The notes below the pieces were generated by a model. The model was not told the origin of the DNA and searched no databases. It saw only the letters and a program-made list of their open reading frames with translations. Below, piece by piece: positions 24,651 to 32,876 of a DNA stretch of 40,858 nt (position 1 is the stretch's first letter; every line of letters starts with the position of its first letter). The stretch lies in contig NZ_JBHLWI010000049.1 of NCBI RefSeq assembly GCF_042432905.1, forward strand, positions 1 to 40,858. The letters are read 5' to 3'. The stretch is from Fontibacter flavus. Lineage in GTDB: Bacteria; Bacteroidota; Bacteroidia; Cytophagales; Cyclobacteriaceae. A program made the translations under genes and the position numbers.

Positions 24651-25750
24651 TTCCAGCACTGGCACTATATCTGATCGGCTTTTTAATTCTCCAGGATTTT
24701 TTTTTATGGATCCTGCTGAGGAGTAATTTCAGGGCCTATAAGGGCAAAATGGAAGAAGAATGGCCGAATATCAGCATTTTGATTCCATCCAGAAATGAAG
24801 AGGCAAATTTGCCGGCATGCTTGAGGGCCCTTGAATCGTTGGATTATCCGAAGGAGAAGATACAGGTGATCTTGGGAAATGATCAAAGCACTGATCAGAC
24901 AGCAAGTATTCTTGAGCATTGGGCAAAGGGCAAACCTTGGGTATTTATCGTGAATATTTCAGCTGACAAATTGCATTCCATGAACGGAAAAGCAAATGCC
25001 TTAAGTCAGATGGCTCAAAAAGCCAATGGAGAAGCTTTGTTGTTTACAGATGCTGACTGTATGGTGCCTGCTACTTGGGTGAAAAAAATGGTTGCGGTAT
25101 GGAAGCGCTCTGAAGCTGGAATAGTTACCGGAATCACCAATGTCAAAGGATTGACTTTTTTTGAAAAAATGCAGTCGATTGACTGGTGGCTGACCTTGGG
25201 AATGGTCAAAGTGATGGATGACTTGGATATTTCACTGACTTCAATGGGCAATAATATGTTGATCTCAAAAGAGGCATATCATGCAGTGGGGGGATATGAG
25301 GGGATTCCATTTTCTCTGACCGAGGATTTTGAGATAGGTAGGCAAATTCAGAAAAAAGGATTCAAAGGGGTACATGTAGTAAGTTCCGAAAATTTGATCG
25401 AGACAAAAGGGCAGAAGAATTTTTCGGATTTATTGATGCAAAGGAAGCGTTGGATGGCCGGAGCCATGGCATTGCCGGGTATTTGGAGGATTGTACTTGG
25501 ACTTCAGGTTGTGTTTTTTCCTGCCATGCTATATTTCTGTTTTTTATATCCTTTTGAAGGATTGTTGATTTGGCTGTTTAAAGTGGTAACACAAAGTGTT
25601 TTTATTTACAGTTTTGCGTTAAAATCAGGAGAAAGATTGAAAAGTTGGGATTTGATTCTCTACGAAATATATTATTTGATTACCAGTTGGTCTACAATAG
25701 TTTATTATTTTTGGCCGTCCAAAACAGACTGGAAAGGAAGGAAGTATTGA
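24647..25750 (+). CDS. Membrane family 2 glycosyltransferase, second copy in the operon
   Basis: 367 residues with the same plan as the GT2 at 21401: N-terminal membrane segment (3-24), GT-A domain and C-terminal membrane helices (about 280-355). Visible motifs are IPSRNEEANLPACL (46-59), GNDQSTDQT (77-85), FTDADC (133-138), a TEDFEIG acid motif and QRKRWMAGA. The ATG overlaps the deacetylase TGA, giving translational coupling. A family 2 synthase next to a NodB-type deacetylase is the arrangement of systems that make partly de-N-acetylated amino-sugar polymers or glycolipids. The polymer is not identifiable from sequence. Confidence 0.9.
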   Translation: MIPALALYLIGFLILQDFFLWILLRSNFRAYKGKMEEEWPNISILIPSRNEEANLPACLRALESLDYPKEKIQVILGNDQSTDQTASILEHWAKGKPWVFIVNISADKLHSMNGKANALSQMAQKANGEALLFTDADCMVPATWVKKMVAVWKRSEAGIVTGITNVKGLTFFEKMQSIDWWLTLGMVKVMDDLDISLTSMGNNMLISKEAYHAVGGYEGIPFSLTEDFEIGRQIQKKGFKGVHVVSSENLIETKGQKNFSDLLMQRKRWMAGAMALPGIWRIVLGLQVVFFPAMLYFCFLYPFEGLLIWLFKVVTQSVFIYSFALKSGERLKSWDLILYEIYYLITSWSTIVYYFWPSKTDWKGRKY

Positions 25751-25815
25751 TATCGAAAGGTTGAAGTCAGATTGCGGAAAAGAAGAATAATATTTTAATC
25801 AAATCTATTAGATCG

Positions 25816-26592
25816 GTGAATTACATAGATACACATGTTCATATTTATTCCCCAAAATATAACGAAGACAGGGATGAGGTGATCAGAAGGACCTTGGAAA
25901 ACGGGGTGAATAAGTTATATATGCCCAATATTGATGTAGCGTCAATCGACGCTATGTTGGAAGCCGAGCTGAGATATCCAGGGGTTTGTATACCCATGAT
26001 GGGACTACATCCCTGTGACGTTAAAAAGGATTTTGAAAAGGAACTTTATGTGATGGAGGACTGGATTGGTAAAAGAGAGTTTGCGGGGATTGGGGAAACA
26101 GGCCTGGATCTTTATTGGGATAAAACTTTTTTTGAACAGCAAAAGGAAGCGCTAAGGATTCAGATCCGATGGGCCAAGGAGAAAAAATGGCCGATTATTC
26201 TGCATTGCAGGGAATCTATGGATGAGACCATTGCCATCATCAAGGAAGAAAAAACAGAAGATTTGAAAGGGATTTTCCATTGTTTTTCCGGAAGTCTTGA
26301 TCAGGCAAAAGAAATTATAGAATTGGGATTTCTTTTAGGGATAGGGGGTGTATCCACCTACAAAAACGGGGGGCTGGATAAGGTACTTCCTGAAATAGGT
26401 CTTGATCACCTGGTTTTGGAGACGGATGGGCCCTATTTGGCTCCAGTACCCCACAGGGGCAAGAGGAATTCTCCGGAGTATATTCCGATTATTGCGGAGC
26501 GGGTAGGAGATTTGACAGCCTCTACAGTGGATCAGGTGTCAAAGGTGACCACGGAAAATTCAAATCAAGTTTTTCATCATTTTCAGTCATGA
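25816..26592 (+). CDS. tatD: TatD-family deoxyribonuclease
   Basis: A 258-residue metal-dependent hydrolase of the TatD DNase family, cytoplasmic. Metal ligands are H7 and H9 in DTHVH, E94 in GIGETGLDLYW, the LHCRES and FHCFSG histidines, and the aspartate in LETDGPYL. The start is GTG at 25816, the only one giving the expected MNYIDTHVH N-terminus. The family has 3'-5' DNase activity and roles in DNA repair. Its end overlaps the asparaginase start by 4 bp (ATGA), and it may be co-transcribed with the preceding operon across a 65-bp gap. Confidence 0.93.
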   Translation: MNYIDTHVHIYSPKYNEDRDEVIRRTLENGVNKLYMPNIDVASIDAMLEAELRYPGVCIPMMGLHPCDVKKDFEKELYVMEDWIGKREFAGIGETGLDLYWDKTFFEQQKEALRIQIRWAKEKKWPIILHCRESMDETIAIIKEEKTEDLKGIFHCFSGSLDQAKEIIELGFLLGIGGVSTYKNGGLDKVLPEIGLDHLVLETDGPYLAPVPHRGKRNSPEYIPIIAERVGDLTASTVDQVSKVTTENSNQVFHHFQS

Positions 26593-27668
26593 ACTATAAG
26601 ATTGTAAGACTCAATACGGCGGCAAAGAGCGAAATTACCTCTTCTGTCCTGATCATATATACCGGAGGTACACTTGGTATGGCCTATGATGAATCCGGGG
26701 CTCTGGTTCCTTTTAATTTTGGTCAGATTTTGGAGAAAATCCCCAATCTGACCAATATGAATGTGGCCATCACCGTGATTTCATTTCCAGAGCCGATAGA
26801 TTCTTCTAATGTGAATATGCATCATTGGGTGGATATGGCTTACATCATCTATGAAAATTACGATAGCTATGATGGCTTTGTGGTATTGCATGGTACTGAC
26901 ACCATGGCCTATTCTGCTTCCATGCTGAGTTATATGCTTCAGGGGTTGAGTAAACCGGTGATCTTTACAGGAGCTCAATTGCCCATTTCTGCCATGCGTT
27001 CGGATGCCAGGGAAAACCTCATGACATCGTTGGAGATAGCAGCGGCTAAAGCAAATGGTAAGCCCATAGTGCCGGAAGTGTGTATATTTTTCAACCATAT
27101 GCTGTTGAGGGGGAACCGTTCCAAAAAGGTGCAGAGTGTTCATTTTGACGCCTTCGAATCCGAGAATTACCCCGCTTTGGCAGAGTCGGGCATTATCATA
27201 GATTACAATTATGCTGCCATCAAACCGTATGAGGAAGGAAGCCGGTTGAAATATTTCAATCGTTTGGACAACAATGTGATGGTCCTCAAACTTTTTCCTG
27301 GGATTACTGCCAAAGTTTTGGATTCCTGTTTCAATATCAAAGGGTTGAGGGGAGTGGTGCTGGAGACCTATGGCTCCGGTAACAGTCCAAGTGAATCTTG
27401 GTTTTTGGATTCCCTTGAGAGGGCTGTGAAAAAGGGTATTATCGTTTTGAATGTATCACAATGTAATGGAGGCAGGGTGATACAGGGCAGGTATCAGACG
27501 AGCAAGGATTTGCTGAGAATAGGGGTATTGAGTGGAGGAGATATTACCACAGAAGCAGCAATCACCAAGATGATGTTTCTGTTGGGCAATGAGACTTCAG
27601 ATGCAGAGATCAGGAGAAAACTGGTGACGCCAATGTCGGGAGAAATGTCCTTGACTGGAATTGCGTAA
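26589..27668 (+). CDS. ansA: Type I L-asparaginase
   Basis: Hydrolyses asparagine to aspartate and ammonia in the cytoplasm. 359 residues with no signal peptide. The two catalytic threonine motifs are YTGGTLGM (T28 expected nucleophile) and VLHGTDTMAYSAS (T103, D104). GAQLPISAMRSDAREN (about 137-152) is the conserved loop of the type I enzyme, and ETYGSGNSPS marks the C-terminal domain. It is translationally coupled to tatD. A tRNA-Ser gene follows 73 bp downstream with its own terminator. Confidence 0.94.
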   Translation: MNYKIVRLNTAAKSEITSSVLIIYTGGTLGMAYDESGALVPFNFGQILEKIPNLTNMNVAITVISFPEPIDSSNVNMHHWVDMAYIIYENYDSYDGFVVLHGTDTMAYSASMLSYMLQGLSKPVIFTGAQLPISAMRSDARENLMTSLEIAAAKANGKPIVPEVCIFFNHMLLRGNRSKKVQSVHFDAFESENYPALAESGIIIDYNYAAIKPYEEGSRLKYFNRLDNNVMVLKLFPGITAKVLDSCFNIKGLRGVVLETYGSGNSPSESWFLDSLERAVKKGIIVLNVSQCNGGRVIQGRYQTSKDLLRIGVLSGGDITTEAAITKMMFLLGNETSDAEIRRKLVTPMSGEMSLTGIA

Positions 27669-27684
27669 TTTTTTCTAAAAGATG

Positions 27685-27715
27685 TTGGATACGCATTGAA
27701 TAATTCATTTCTTTG
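27685..27715 (+). promoter_or_regulatory. Candidate promoter for tRNA-Ser
   Basis: TTG (27685-27687), a 20-bp spacer and TTTCTTTG (27708-27715), one base off TAnnTTTG. It ends 26 bp before the tRNA. Confidence 0.45.
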
Positions 27716-27741
27716 CACTCCGATTGAGAAATCAGCCATAC

Positions 27742-27829
27742 AGAGAGGTGTCCGAGTGGTTGAAGGAGCACGCCTGGAAAGCGTGTATACCCCTAAAGGG
27801 TATCGAGGGTTCGAATCCCTTCCTCTCTG
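27742..27829 (+). tRNA. tRNA-Ser (anticodon GGA)
   Basis: The acceptor strands AGAGAGG (27742-27748) and CCTCTCT (27822-27828) pair fully, with discriminator G at 27829. The anticodon stem CACGC/GCGTG holds the loop CTGGAAA, giving GGA. A long variable arm (TACCCCTAAAGGGTA) marks a class II serine tRNA. The T-arm loop is TTCGAAT. CCA follows the discriminator by sequence, so it may be encoded. Confidence 0.96.
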
Positions 27830-27831
27830 CC

Positions 27832-27870
27832 AAAGCCAACTTTAGGAGTAGAGTTGGCTTTTTTATTTTT
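27832..27870 (+). terminator. Terminator after tRNA-Ser
   Basis: AAAGCCAAC (27832-27840) pairs with GTTGGCTTT (27853-27861) and runs into T-rich sequence. It begins three bases past the mature tRNA end. Confidence 0.88.
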
Positions 27871-28270
27871 CATTTATATCAATCATGACACCTTACATTG
27901 TATGCCCACAGAGCAATTTGTTTGCTAATCAAGTTTATTCCTTTCAGTATTTTGGAGATGAGTGGAATAAGGGGTAAATTTGTGATTGAAAATCAAGCAA
28001 AATGGTGTTTTTCTATTTACATATAAATCCACTTTCGGCATTCGATATGGTGCCTTTGCGCTATCTGCTTGATGATATATTTTTAAAATCCTCCAAGGAA
28101 TTTATTAAGTAATCCCTGTCCAGACCCAGGGCAGGGGAAGTTTCCGGTTTATTCTTACTCAAATCCAACAAGGTTAGTATTAACTGATTCCATGCAGTGA
28201 ATTCAGGGTGATGCCTGTGTTCCTGTGTGGGTTAATGGTATCAGTTAAAGTGATCCGAAAAATTATTATC
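27871..28270. other. Intergenic stretch of about 400 bp, no supported gene
   Basis: It lies between the tRNA-Ser terminator and the Rnk/GreA-like gene. A 36-codon ATG frame (28002-28112) has plausible residues but no support beyond that. A GC-richer patch near 28112-28135 (CCCTG..CAGGG) could fold weakly. No clear promoter box is seen. It may hold a decayed gene or the long leader of the next gene. Confidence 0.5.
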
Positions 28271-28648
28271 ATGTCTGAACCAATTATAGTAACAACAGGT
28301 ATGTATGACCTGATCAAAAATCAAATTCATAGAAAACGGGTTTCCAAGGAACAAGAATCGCTGCTTTTGGAAGAGTTGAAAAATGCAAAGCAAGTCTTAA
28401 GACGCGAATTGCCTGTGGATGTAGTTACAGTCGATAGGATTGTTACCGTAAAGAATAATGAAGATGGCAGCCAGAAAAACTATCACTTCGTTGCTGATGA
28501 CCATAGAAAGGTAAGTAAAGGAAGGTATTCCATATTGTCCGATATTGCATTGGCATTAATGGGAAGAAGGGTAGGAGATGTATTGGACTGGCCGTTTGAA
28601 AATGGTCCTATGAAAATAGAGATCGTGAATGTGGAGATTGTCAAATAA
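28271..28648 (+). CDS. Rnk/GreA-type transcription factor with short N-terminal arm
   Basis: I take the ATG at 28271 (MSEPIIVTTGMYDLI) as the start; the frame is open to 28208 but the added residues look non-native. This gives 125 residues. Residues 1-45 form a short helical arm and the rest is the GreA/GreB C-terminal FKBP-like domain, with the marks SILSDIALALMGRRVGD and a C-terminal IEIVNVEIV strand. True GreA proteins are about 158 residues with a longer coiled coil carrying acidic tip residues. The short arm resembles Rnk, which binds RNA polymerase without cleavage activity. It is a single gene with a strong terminator. Confidence 0.82.
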   Translation: MSEPIIVTTGMYDLIKNQIHRKRVSKEQESLLLEELKNAKQVLRRELPVDVVTVDRIVTVKNNEDGSQKNYHFVADDHRKVSKGRYSILSDIALALMGRRVGDVLDWPFENGPMKIEIVNVEIVK

Positions 28649-28659
28649 CGAAAAATTGC

Positions 28660-28694
28660 TCAATTCCCCGAGGTTCTGCCTTGGGGAATTTTTT
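28660..28694 (+). terminator. Terminator of the Rnk/GreA-like gene
   Basis: AATTCCCC (28662-28669) and GGGGAATT (28683-28690) with an inner AGG/CCT pair, followed by a T-run. Confidence 0.9.
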
Positions 28695-29093
28695 ATTAAA
28701 AATGTACATACTAATAGCAGAATCAGTTAAAATTGCACTTATATACACTGTATTTTTTTTCATATCCGCCTCCATCAAAAACGTTGCTATTGGCTTCTGA
28801 TAAAAATAAATAGGATATAGGACATGCTGTATTCTATATTGTCATGTGGTTTTGAAAATATTAACGTGAATTATAATAATGGATTTTTGGACATTGATTT
28901 TAATTTAAACAGATTAGTTTGTTGCCGATTTGTTGGCAGACTACTTTTTAAACCCAAAATCATTCCACTTAAGTTGTTTGTTTTCCCTTTCGTATAAATT
29001 ACCTAATGGCTTCATATTCCTTCTTTTAGCTTGCAGAAAATTCAATTTAATAGGTGAGAAATAAACTTTATAAAAAAATTATGATTATTTCCT
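28695..29093. other. Intergenic stretch of about 400 bp with a possible gene remnant
   Basis: No intact gene. On the minus strand a frame ending at 28941 reads like the C-terminus of a protein (from the ATG at 29013-29015, MKPLGNLYERENKQLKWNDF, then GFKK and stop) and is open upstream for another ten codons. It is too short to call. The rest is AT-rich and unremarkable. Confidence 0.4.
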
Positions 29094-29125
29094 TTGCAAT
29101 TTGAAGCGAAAAAATGATAACTTTA
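29094..29125 (+). promoter_or_regulatory. Candidate promoter of the exbB operon
   Basis: TTG (29094-29096), a 21-bp spacer and TAACTTTA (29118-29125), a one-base variant of TAnnTTTG, 64 bp upstream of the exbB start. Confidence 0.4.
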
Positions 29126-29189
29126 AAATCTCATTAATTACGTTAGAAACCGTTTAACCTTTATTTAAAGTCTATTTAAAATCTACATT

Positions 29190-29996
29190 ATGAAAAAGTT
29201 AATCGCTTTGTTCATGCTTTCCGGAATCTTGATGTTCCCGGTAATTACGAAAGCTCAGGATGCAGAAGAACAAGTTGCTGCAGAAGAAACTACAGAAGTC
29301 GTTGAAGAAGTTGTGCAAGCAACTCCTACAGTCGTAGATGATGAAATCATCGAAGAGGAAAAAGGCTTCCATCAAGTCATCAAAGAAAAGTTTATCGAAG
29401 GTGATCCAACTTTCATGTCTCCAGTATTGATCTGTTTGATCTTAGGTCTTGCTGTAGCTTTGGAAAGAATCATCACTTTGAACCTTTCTACTACAAACAC
29501 CAAAAAACTTTTAGCTAAAGTTGAAGAAGCACTTGAACAAGGTGGTATCGAAGCAGCAAAAGATGTGACCAAAAACACTAAAGGTCCAGTTGCTTCCATC
29601 TTTACACAAGGGTTGATGAGATACTCTGAAGGTATCGAAATGGTGGAAAAATCGATCATCGCTTATGGTTCTGTTGAAATGGGCCGTTTGGAAAAAGGAT
29701 TGGTTTGGATTTCCCTATTCATCTCCCTAGCTCCGATGTTGGGTTTCATGGGTACGGTAATCGGTATGATCGGTGCATTCGATGCAATCGAAGCAGCTGG
29801 TGATATCTCTCCTTCTCTGGTAGCAGGTGGTATTAAAATCGCCCTTTTGACAACTGTTGCAGGTTTGATCGTTGCGATTATTCTTCAGTTGTTCTACAAC
29901 TATTGCGTAGCCAAAATCGATTCTTTGGTTAACGACATGGAGGATGCTTCCATTACTTTGGTGGATATCCTAGTGAAGCATAAATTGACCAAGTAA
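29190..29996 (+). CDS. exbB: MotA/TolQ/ExbB proton channel protein
   Basis: Inner-membrane subunit that with ExbD uses the proton gradient to drive TonB-dependent uptake or a related envelope motor. 268 residues. A signal-like segment (1-22, ending KAQ) precedes an acidic stretch rich in Glu and Thr/Val (23-60). Three membrane helices then follow at about 74-95, 168-192 and 210-235. The ExbB signature is in LAPMLGFMGTVIGMIGAFDAI and the VAGGIKIALLTTVAGLIVAI helix. The N-terminal extension before the first helix is usual for Bacteroidota members. First gene of a four-gene operon; the other three follow closely. Codon choice looks more biased than in the neighbours, suggesting high expression. 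Confidence 0.94.
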   Translation: MKKLIALFMLSGILMFPVITKAQDAEEQVAAEETTEVVEEVVQATPTVVDDEIIEEEKGFHQVIKEKFIEGDPTFMSPVLICLILGLAVALERIITLNLSTTNTKKLLAKVEEALEQGGIEAAKDVTKNTKGPVASIFTQGLMRYSEGIEMVEKSIIAYGSVEMGRLEKGLVWISLFISLAPMLGFMGTVIGMIGAFDAIEAAGDISPSLVAGGIKIALLTTVAGLIVAIILQLFYNYCVAKIDSLVNDMEDASITLVDILVKHKLTK

Positions 29997-30051
29997 TTCT
30001 TGGTTGAGTATTGCTCAGCTCAAATTATCTTTTAATCGAAAATAAACAGAA

Positions 30052-30381
30052 ATGGATACTATAGATATCTTCATGTTCTTGTCATATGGATTGATCATTG
30101 GTGGTTCAGTTCTTGCGGTTGTGATGCCATTAATCAAATCGCTTGGAGATCCTTCCAGTTTGGTCAAAACAGGACTTTCGGTCTTAGCACTTGCAGTAGT
30201 ATTCTTCATTGCCTATTCTATTTCAGATAGTGAAGTATTGCCTAAATATGCTGCTGAGCCGTTTAATTTGACTCCAGGACTTTCTAAGTTCGTGGGAGGT
30301 TCACTTCTTACTACATACGCATTGTTCATCATTGCTATAGTAGGAATTGTTGTTACAGAACTTAATAAAGCAATAAAATAA
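30052..30381 (+). CDS. Small three-helix membrane protein of the ExbB/ExbD operon
   Basis: A 109-residue hydrophobic protein with helices at about 6-28, 40-58 and 83-104 and short polar links. I do not recognise a characterised family; small proteins in this position are a feature of Bacteroidota ExbB-ExbD-ExbD operons. Its stop overlaps the exbD start by one base (30381), so it is translated with exbD. It may be an accessory subunit of the motor. Confidence 0.8.
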   Translation: MDTIDIFMFLSYGLIIGGSVLAVVMPLIKSLGDPSSLVKTGLSVLALAVVFFIAYSISDSEVLPKYAAEPFNLTPGLSKFVGGSLLTTYALFIIAIVGIVVTELNKAIK

Positions 30382-31022
30382 TGGCAAGGAAAAAAGGCAG
30401 AGTCAGTCAGGAGGTAAACGCAGGTTCCATGGCGGATATCGCTTTCCTGTTGCTTATTTTCTTCCTGGTGACCACGACGATTGCTTCAGACAAAGGTATA
30501 CTTAACGTATTGCCTCCGAAGCAAGATCCAAATCAGCCACCGCCAGAAATCAAATTGAATGAAAGGAATATTTTCAATATTCTGGTAAATGCCAATGATC
30601 AACTTCTTGTAGAGGGTGAATATTTGGATAACACCGATCGATTATCTGAGGATATTAAAGATTTCATTTTGAACTTTGGGTCACCTGATGAAGAATCAAT
30701 CGCACTATTCAATAGTTTGCCAGCTTCTCTAAGAGCAAGAGCCAAGAGAGATCCTGGATCTTCTGATCATCCAATGACTGGTGGTGCTGTAGTGTCTATT
30801 AAGACAAACAGAGGAACTAGTTATGAGCGATATTTGGAGGTTCTTGACCAAGTAAAAAGAGCTTATTTTGAAATTTATGCTGAAAGGGTAGGATTAACTT
30901 CCGATCAGTATAGACAACTTACCGGTAAAACACCGGCTGAAAAAGAGCTACTTGATAGAGGTAAGGAAGGAATTCCAATGGCGATCTCAATTGCGGAACC
31001 AGATAAAATAGGAGGAAATTGA
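30381..31022 (+). CDS. exbD: ExbD/TolR-family protein, long form
   Basis: Partner of ExbB carrying the proton-conducting aspartate. 213 residues: a short basic cytoplasmic tail, one membrane helix with D19 in the motif SMADIAFLLLIFFLVTT, then a periplasmic domain. It is longer than classical ExbD (about 140). The extra part includes a proline-rich stretch (NQPPPEIK near 50) and a C-terminal region rich in charged residues. It overlaps the small membrane protein gene by one base and is followed after 1 bp by a second exbD. Confidence 0.92.
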   Translation: MARKKGRVSQEVNAGSMADIAFLLLIFFLVTTTIASDKGILNVLPPKQDPNQPPPEIKLNERNIFNILVNANDQLLVEGEYLDNTDRLSEDIKDFILNFGSPDEESIALFNSLPASLRARAKRDPGSSDHPMTGGAVVSIKTNRGTSYERYLEVLDQVKRAYFEIYAERVGLTSDQYRQLTGKTPAEKELLDRGKEGIPMAISIAEPDKIGGN

Positions 31023-31023
31023 T

Positions 31024-31485
31024 ATGGGTAAGTTTAAGAAAAAAACCAAAACCTCAGAAAATATCCCTACTTCTGCATTGCCGGATATTATCTTCATGCT
31101 CCTTTTCTTCTTCATGGTTACGACTGTGTTAAGAGAAAGTGACATCTTAGTTGAACAAAAAATCCCTCAAGCAACGCAATTGCAGAAATTGGAAAAGAAA
31201 ACTTTGATTTCTTATCTCTATGTAGGTAAACCAAAAAACACAAGTTTGTATGGTACAGAACCAAGAGTACAGGCCAATGATGTTTTGATCAACACGAAAG
31301 ACATCATTTTGTGGGTTAACCAAGAGAAAGATAAGTTGTCTGAAGCGGAAAGAGATCAGATTACTATTTCCATGAAGGGTGATAGAGATGTTAAAATGGG
31401 TCCAATCTCTGATATTCAGTTTGAATTGAGGGAGGCAGACGCCAGAAAACTACTTTATTCTGCTGTTGGAAAGGTTCAAAATTAA
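31024..31485 (+). CDS. exbD: ExbD/TolR-family protein, short form
   Basis: 153 residues: a lysine-rich N-terminus (3-9), a membrane helix with D21 in LPDIIFMLLFFFMVTT, and a periplasmic domain ending in the ExbD-type helix and strand. The key aspartate is kept, so both ExbD paralogues could form working channels with one ExbB, perhaps as a mixed dimer. Last gene of the operon, closed by a strong terminator 22 bp on. Confidence 0.92.
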   Translation: MGKFKKKTKTSENIPTSALPDIIFMLLFFFMVTTVLRESDILVEQKIPQATQLQKLEKKTLISYLYVGKPKNTSLYGTEPRVQANDVLINTKDIILWVNQEKDKLSEAERDQITISMKGDRDVKMGPISDIQFELREADARKLLYSAVGKVQN

Positions 31486-31507
31486 TCTTTAAATTAATAC
31501 ATGTATT

Positions 31508-31538
31508 AAAGCTATTCCGTAAGGAATAGCTTTTTTTG
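31508..31538 (+). terminator. Terminator of the exbB-exbD operon
   Basis: AAAGCTATTCC (31508-31518) with GGAATAGCTTT (31523-31533), GTAA loop, then T. It lies only about 12 bp upstream of the start chosen for the next gene. Confidence 0.93.
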
Positions 31539-31550
31539 TTTCGAAGAAAT

Positions 31551-32876
31551 ATGATCCTGAAGAAACTTGAAAATAAGAAAAAGGTCCAAAATGCTTGGGC
31601 AATGTATGATTGGGCTAATTCTGTTTATAGCTTGGTGATTACATCCACGATTTTCCCCATATATTTTAACAGTGTTACTTCCTCTGAGAATAAGGGTGAT
31701 GTAGTGTCTTTTTTTGGGATTGATGTTGTGAATACTGTTCTGTATTCCTATTCTATTTCTTTTTCTTTTTTGATTATTGTCTTTTTATCCCCTTTACTTT
31801 CCGGTATTGCTGATTACAGTGGAAAGAAACTTACGTTTATGAAAATCTTTGCTTATTTGGGTTCGGCCGCCTGTATTGGATTGTTTTTTTTTAATGGCGA
31901 TAATCTTGAATATGGAATTATTTGTGCTGTTTTGGCAAGTATTGGATTTGCGGGTAGCATAGTTTTCTATAACGCTTTTCTTCCAGAAATAGCCACAGAA
32001 GAGGAATTTGATTTTTTGAGTGCAAGGGGATTTTCTTTGGGATATATAGGAAGTGTTATTTTGTTGGTACTAAATTTAATCATGATAGAAATGCCGGGTT
32101 TTTTCGGAATATCAGACGGTGGACAGGCGGCACGTTGGTCTTTTTTAATCACTGGGTTGTGGTGGGCTGGATTTGCTCAAATCCCCTTTAAGTTTCTGCC
32201 AAAAAATCCTTACAACAAAAAAGTTAAAAAAGATTTGTTGAAAAGAGGGTATAATGAAGTCATTAAGATTTTTAAGTATGTCAAAAGTGACAAAATTTTG
32301 ACAAAGTTTTTGTTGGCCTTTTTATTTTACAGTATGGGTGTACAGACAGTTCTGTATCTTGCGGCTTCCTTTGGTGATAAAGAGTTGGGTTTACCTGGTG
32401 ATAAATTGATCATAACAATTTTGATAATTCAGTTGGTTGCAATCGGAGGAAGTTATCTATTCGCTTACCTTTCAAAATTATTTGGGAATAAAAGCTCACT
32501 GGTAATCATGGTTTTTGTTTGGATTCTGATCTGTGGGGCTGCCTATTATGTGGAAAATGAATACCAATTTTATTCTTTGGCTTTTGTGGTTGGTATGGTA
32601 ATGGGTGGCATTCAGTCTTTATCTAGGTCAACATATTCAAAGCTTATTCCAGTCAATACGCAGGACCATGCTTCCTTTTTCAGTTTTTATGATGTGACGG
32701 AAAAAATGGCGATTGTTTTTGGAACGTTTTCGTATGGTTTTATCGAACAGATTTCCGGAAGTATGCGAAACAGTTCTCTCGCTTTGGGGTCTTTCTTTCT
32801 TGTAGGTTTGATTTTTCTTTTGTTAGTTAGAATACCGAAGCAAAGTATTCAAATAATAGAAACCAAACATGCTTAG
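31551..32876 (+). CDS. UMF1-type MFS transporter (Atg22-like)
   Basis: A 441-residue inner-membrane protein of the UMF1/Atg22 branch of the major facilitator superfamily. I prefer the ATG at 31551 over 31536, because the latter lies within the terminator T-run. The N-terminal NAWAMYDWANSVYSLV (about 12-27) is the branch's signature. About 12 hydrophobic segments follow, and SLSRSTYSKLIPVN (in the second half) matches the conserved loop. Substrates of bacterial members are mostly unknown; amino-acid efflux is suggested by the fungal relative. It overlaps the following NAD(P)HX repair gene by 8 bp. Confidence 0.88.
   Translation: MILKKLENKKKVQNAWAMYDWANSVYSLVITSTIFPIYFNSVTSSENKGDVVSFFGIDVVNTVLYSYSISFSFLIIVFLSPLLSGIADYSGKKLTFMKIFAYLGSAACIGLFFFNGDNLEYGIICAVLASIGFAGSIVFYNAFLPEIATEEEFDFLSARGFSLGYIGSVILLVLNLIMIEMPGFFGISDGGQAARWSFLITGLWWAGFAQIPFKFLPKNPYNKKVKKDLLKRGYNEVIKIFKYVKSDKILTKFLLAFLFYSMGVQTVLYLAASFGDKELGLPGDKLIITILIIQLVAIGGSYLFAYLSKLFGNKSSLVIMVFVWILICGAAYYVENEYQFYSLAFVVGMVMGGIQSLSRSTYSKLIPVNTQDHASFFSFYDVTEKMAIVFGTFSYGFIEQISGSMRNSSLALGSFFLVGLIFLLLVRIPKQSIQIIETKHA

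Noticed and set aside
28002..28112. 36-codon open frame in the tRNA-Ser downstream gap
   Set aside because: It is too short, with no ribosome-binding site, no overlap partner and no recognisable similarity.
31536..31550. Earlier start of the UMF1 transporter
   Set aside because: It lies in the T-run of the exbD operon terminator, and the extra residues do not belong to the family N-terminus.
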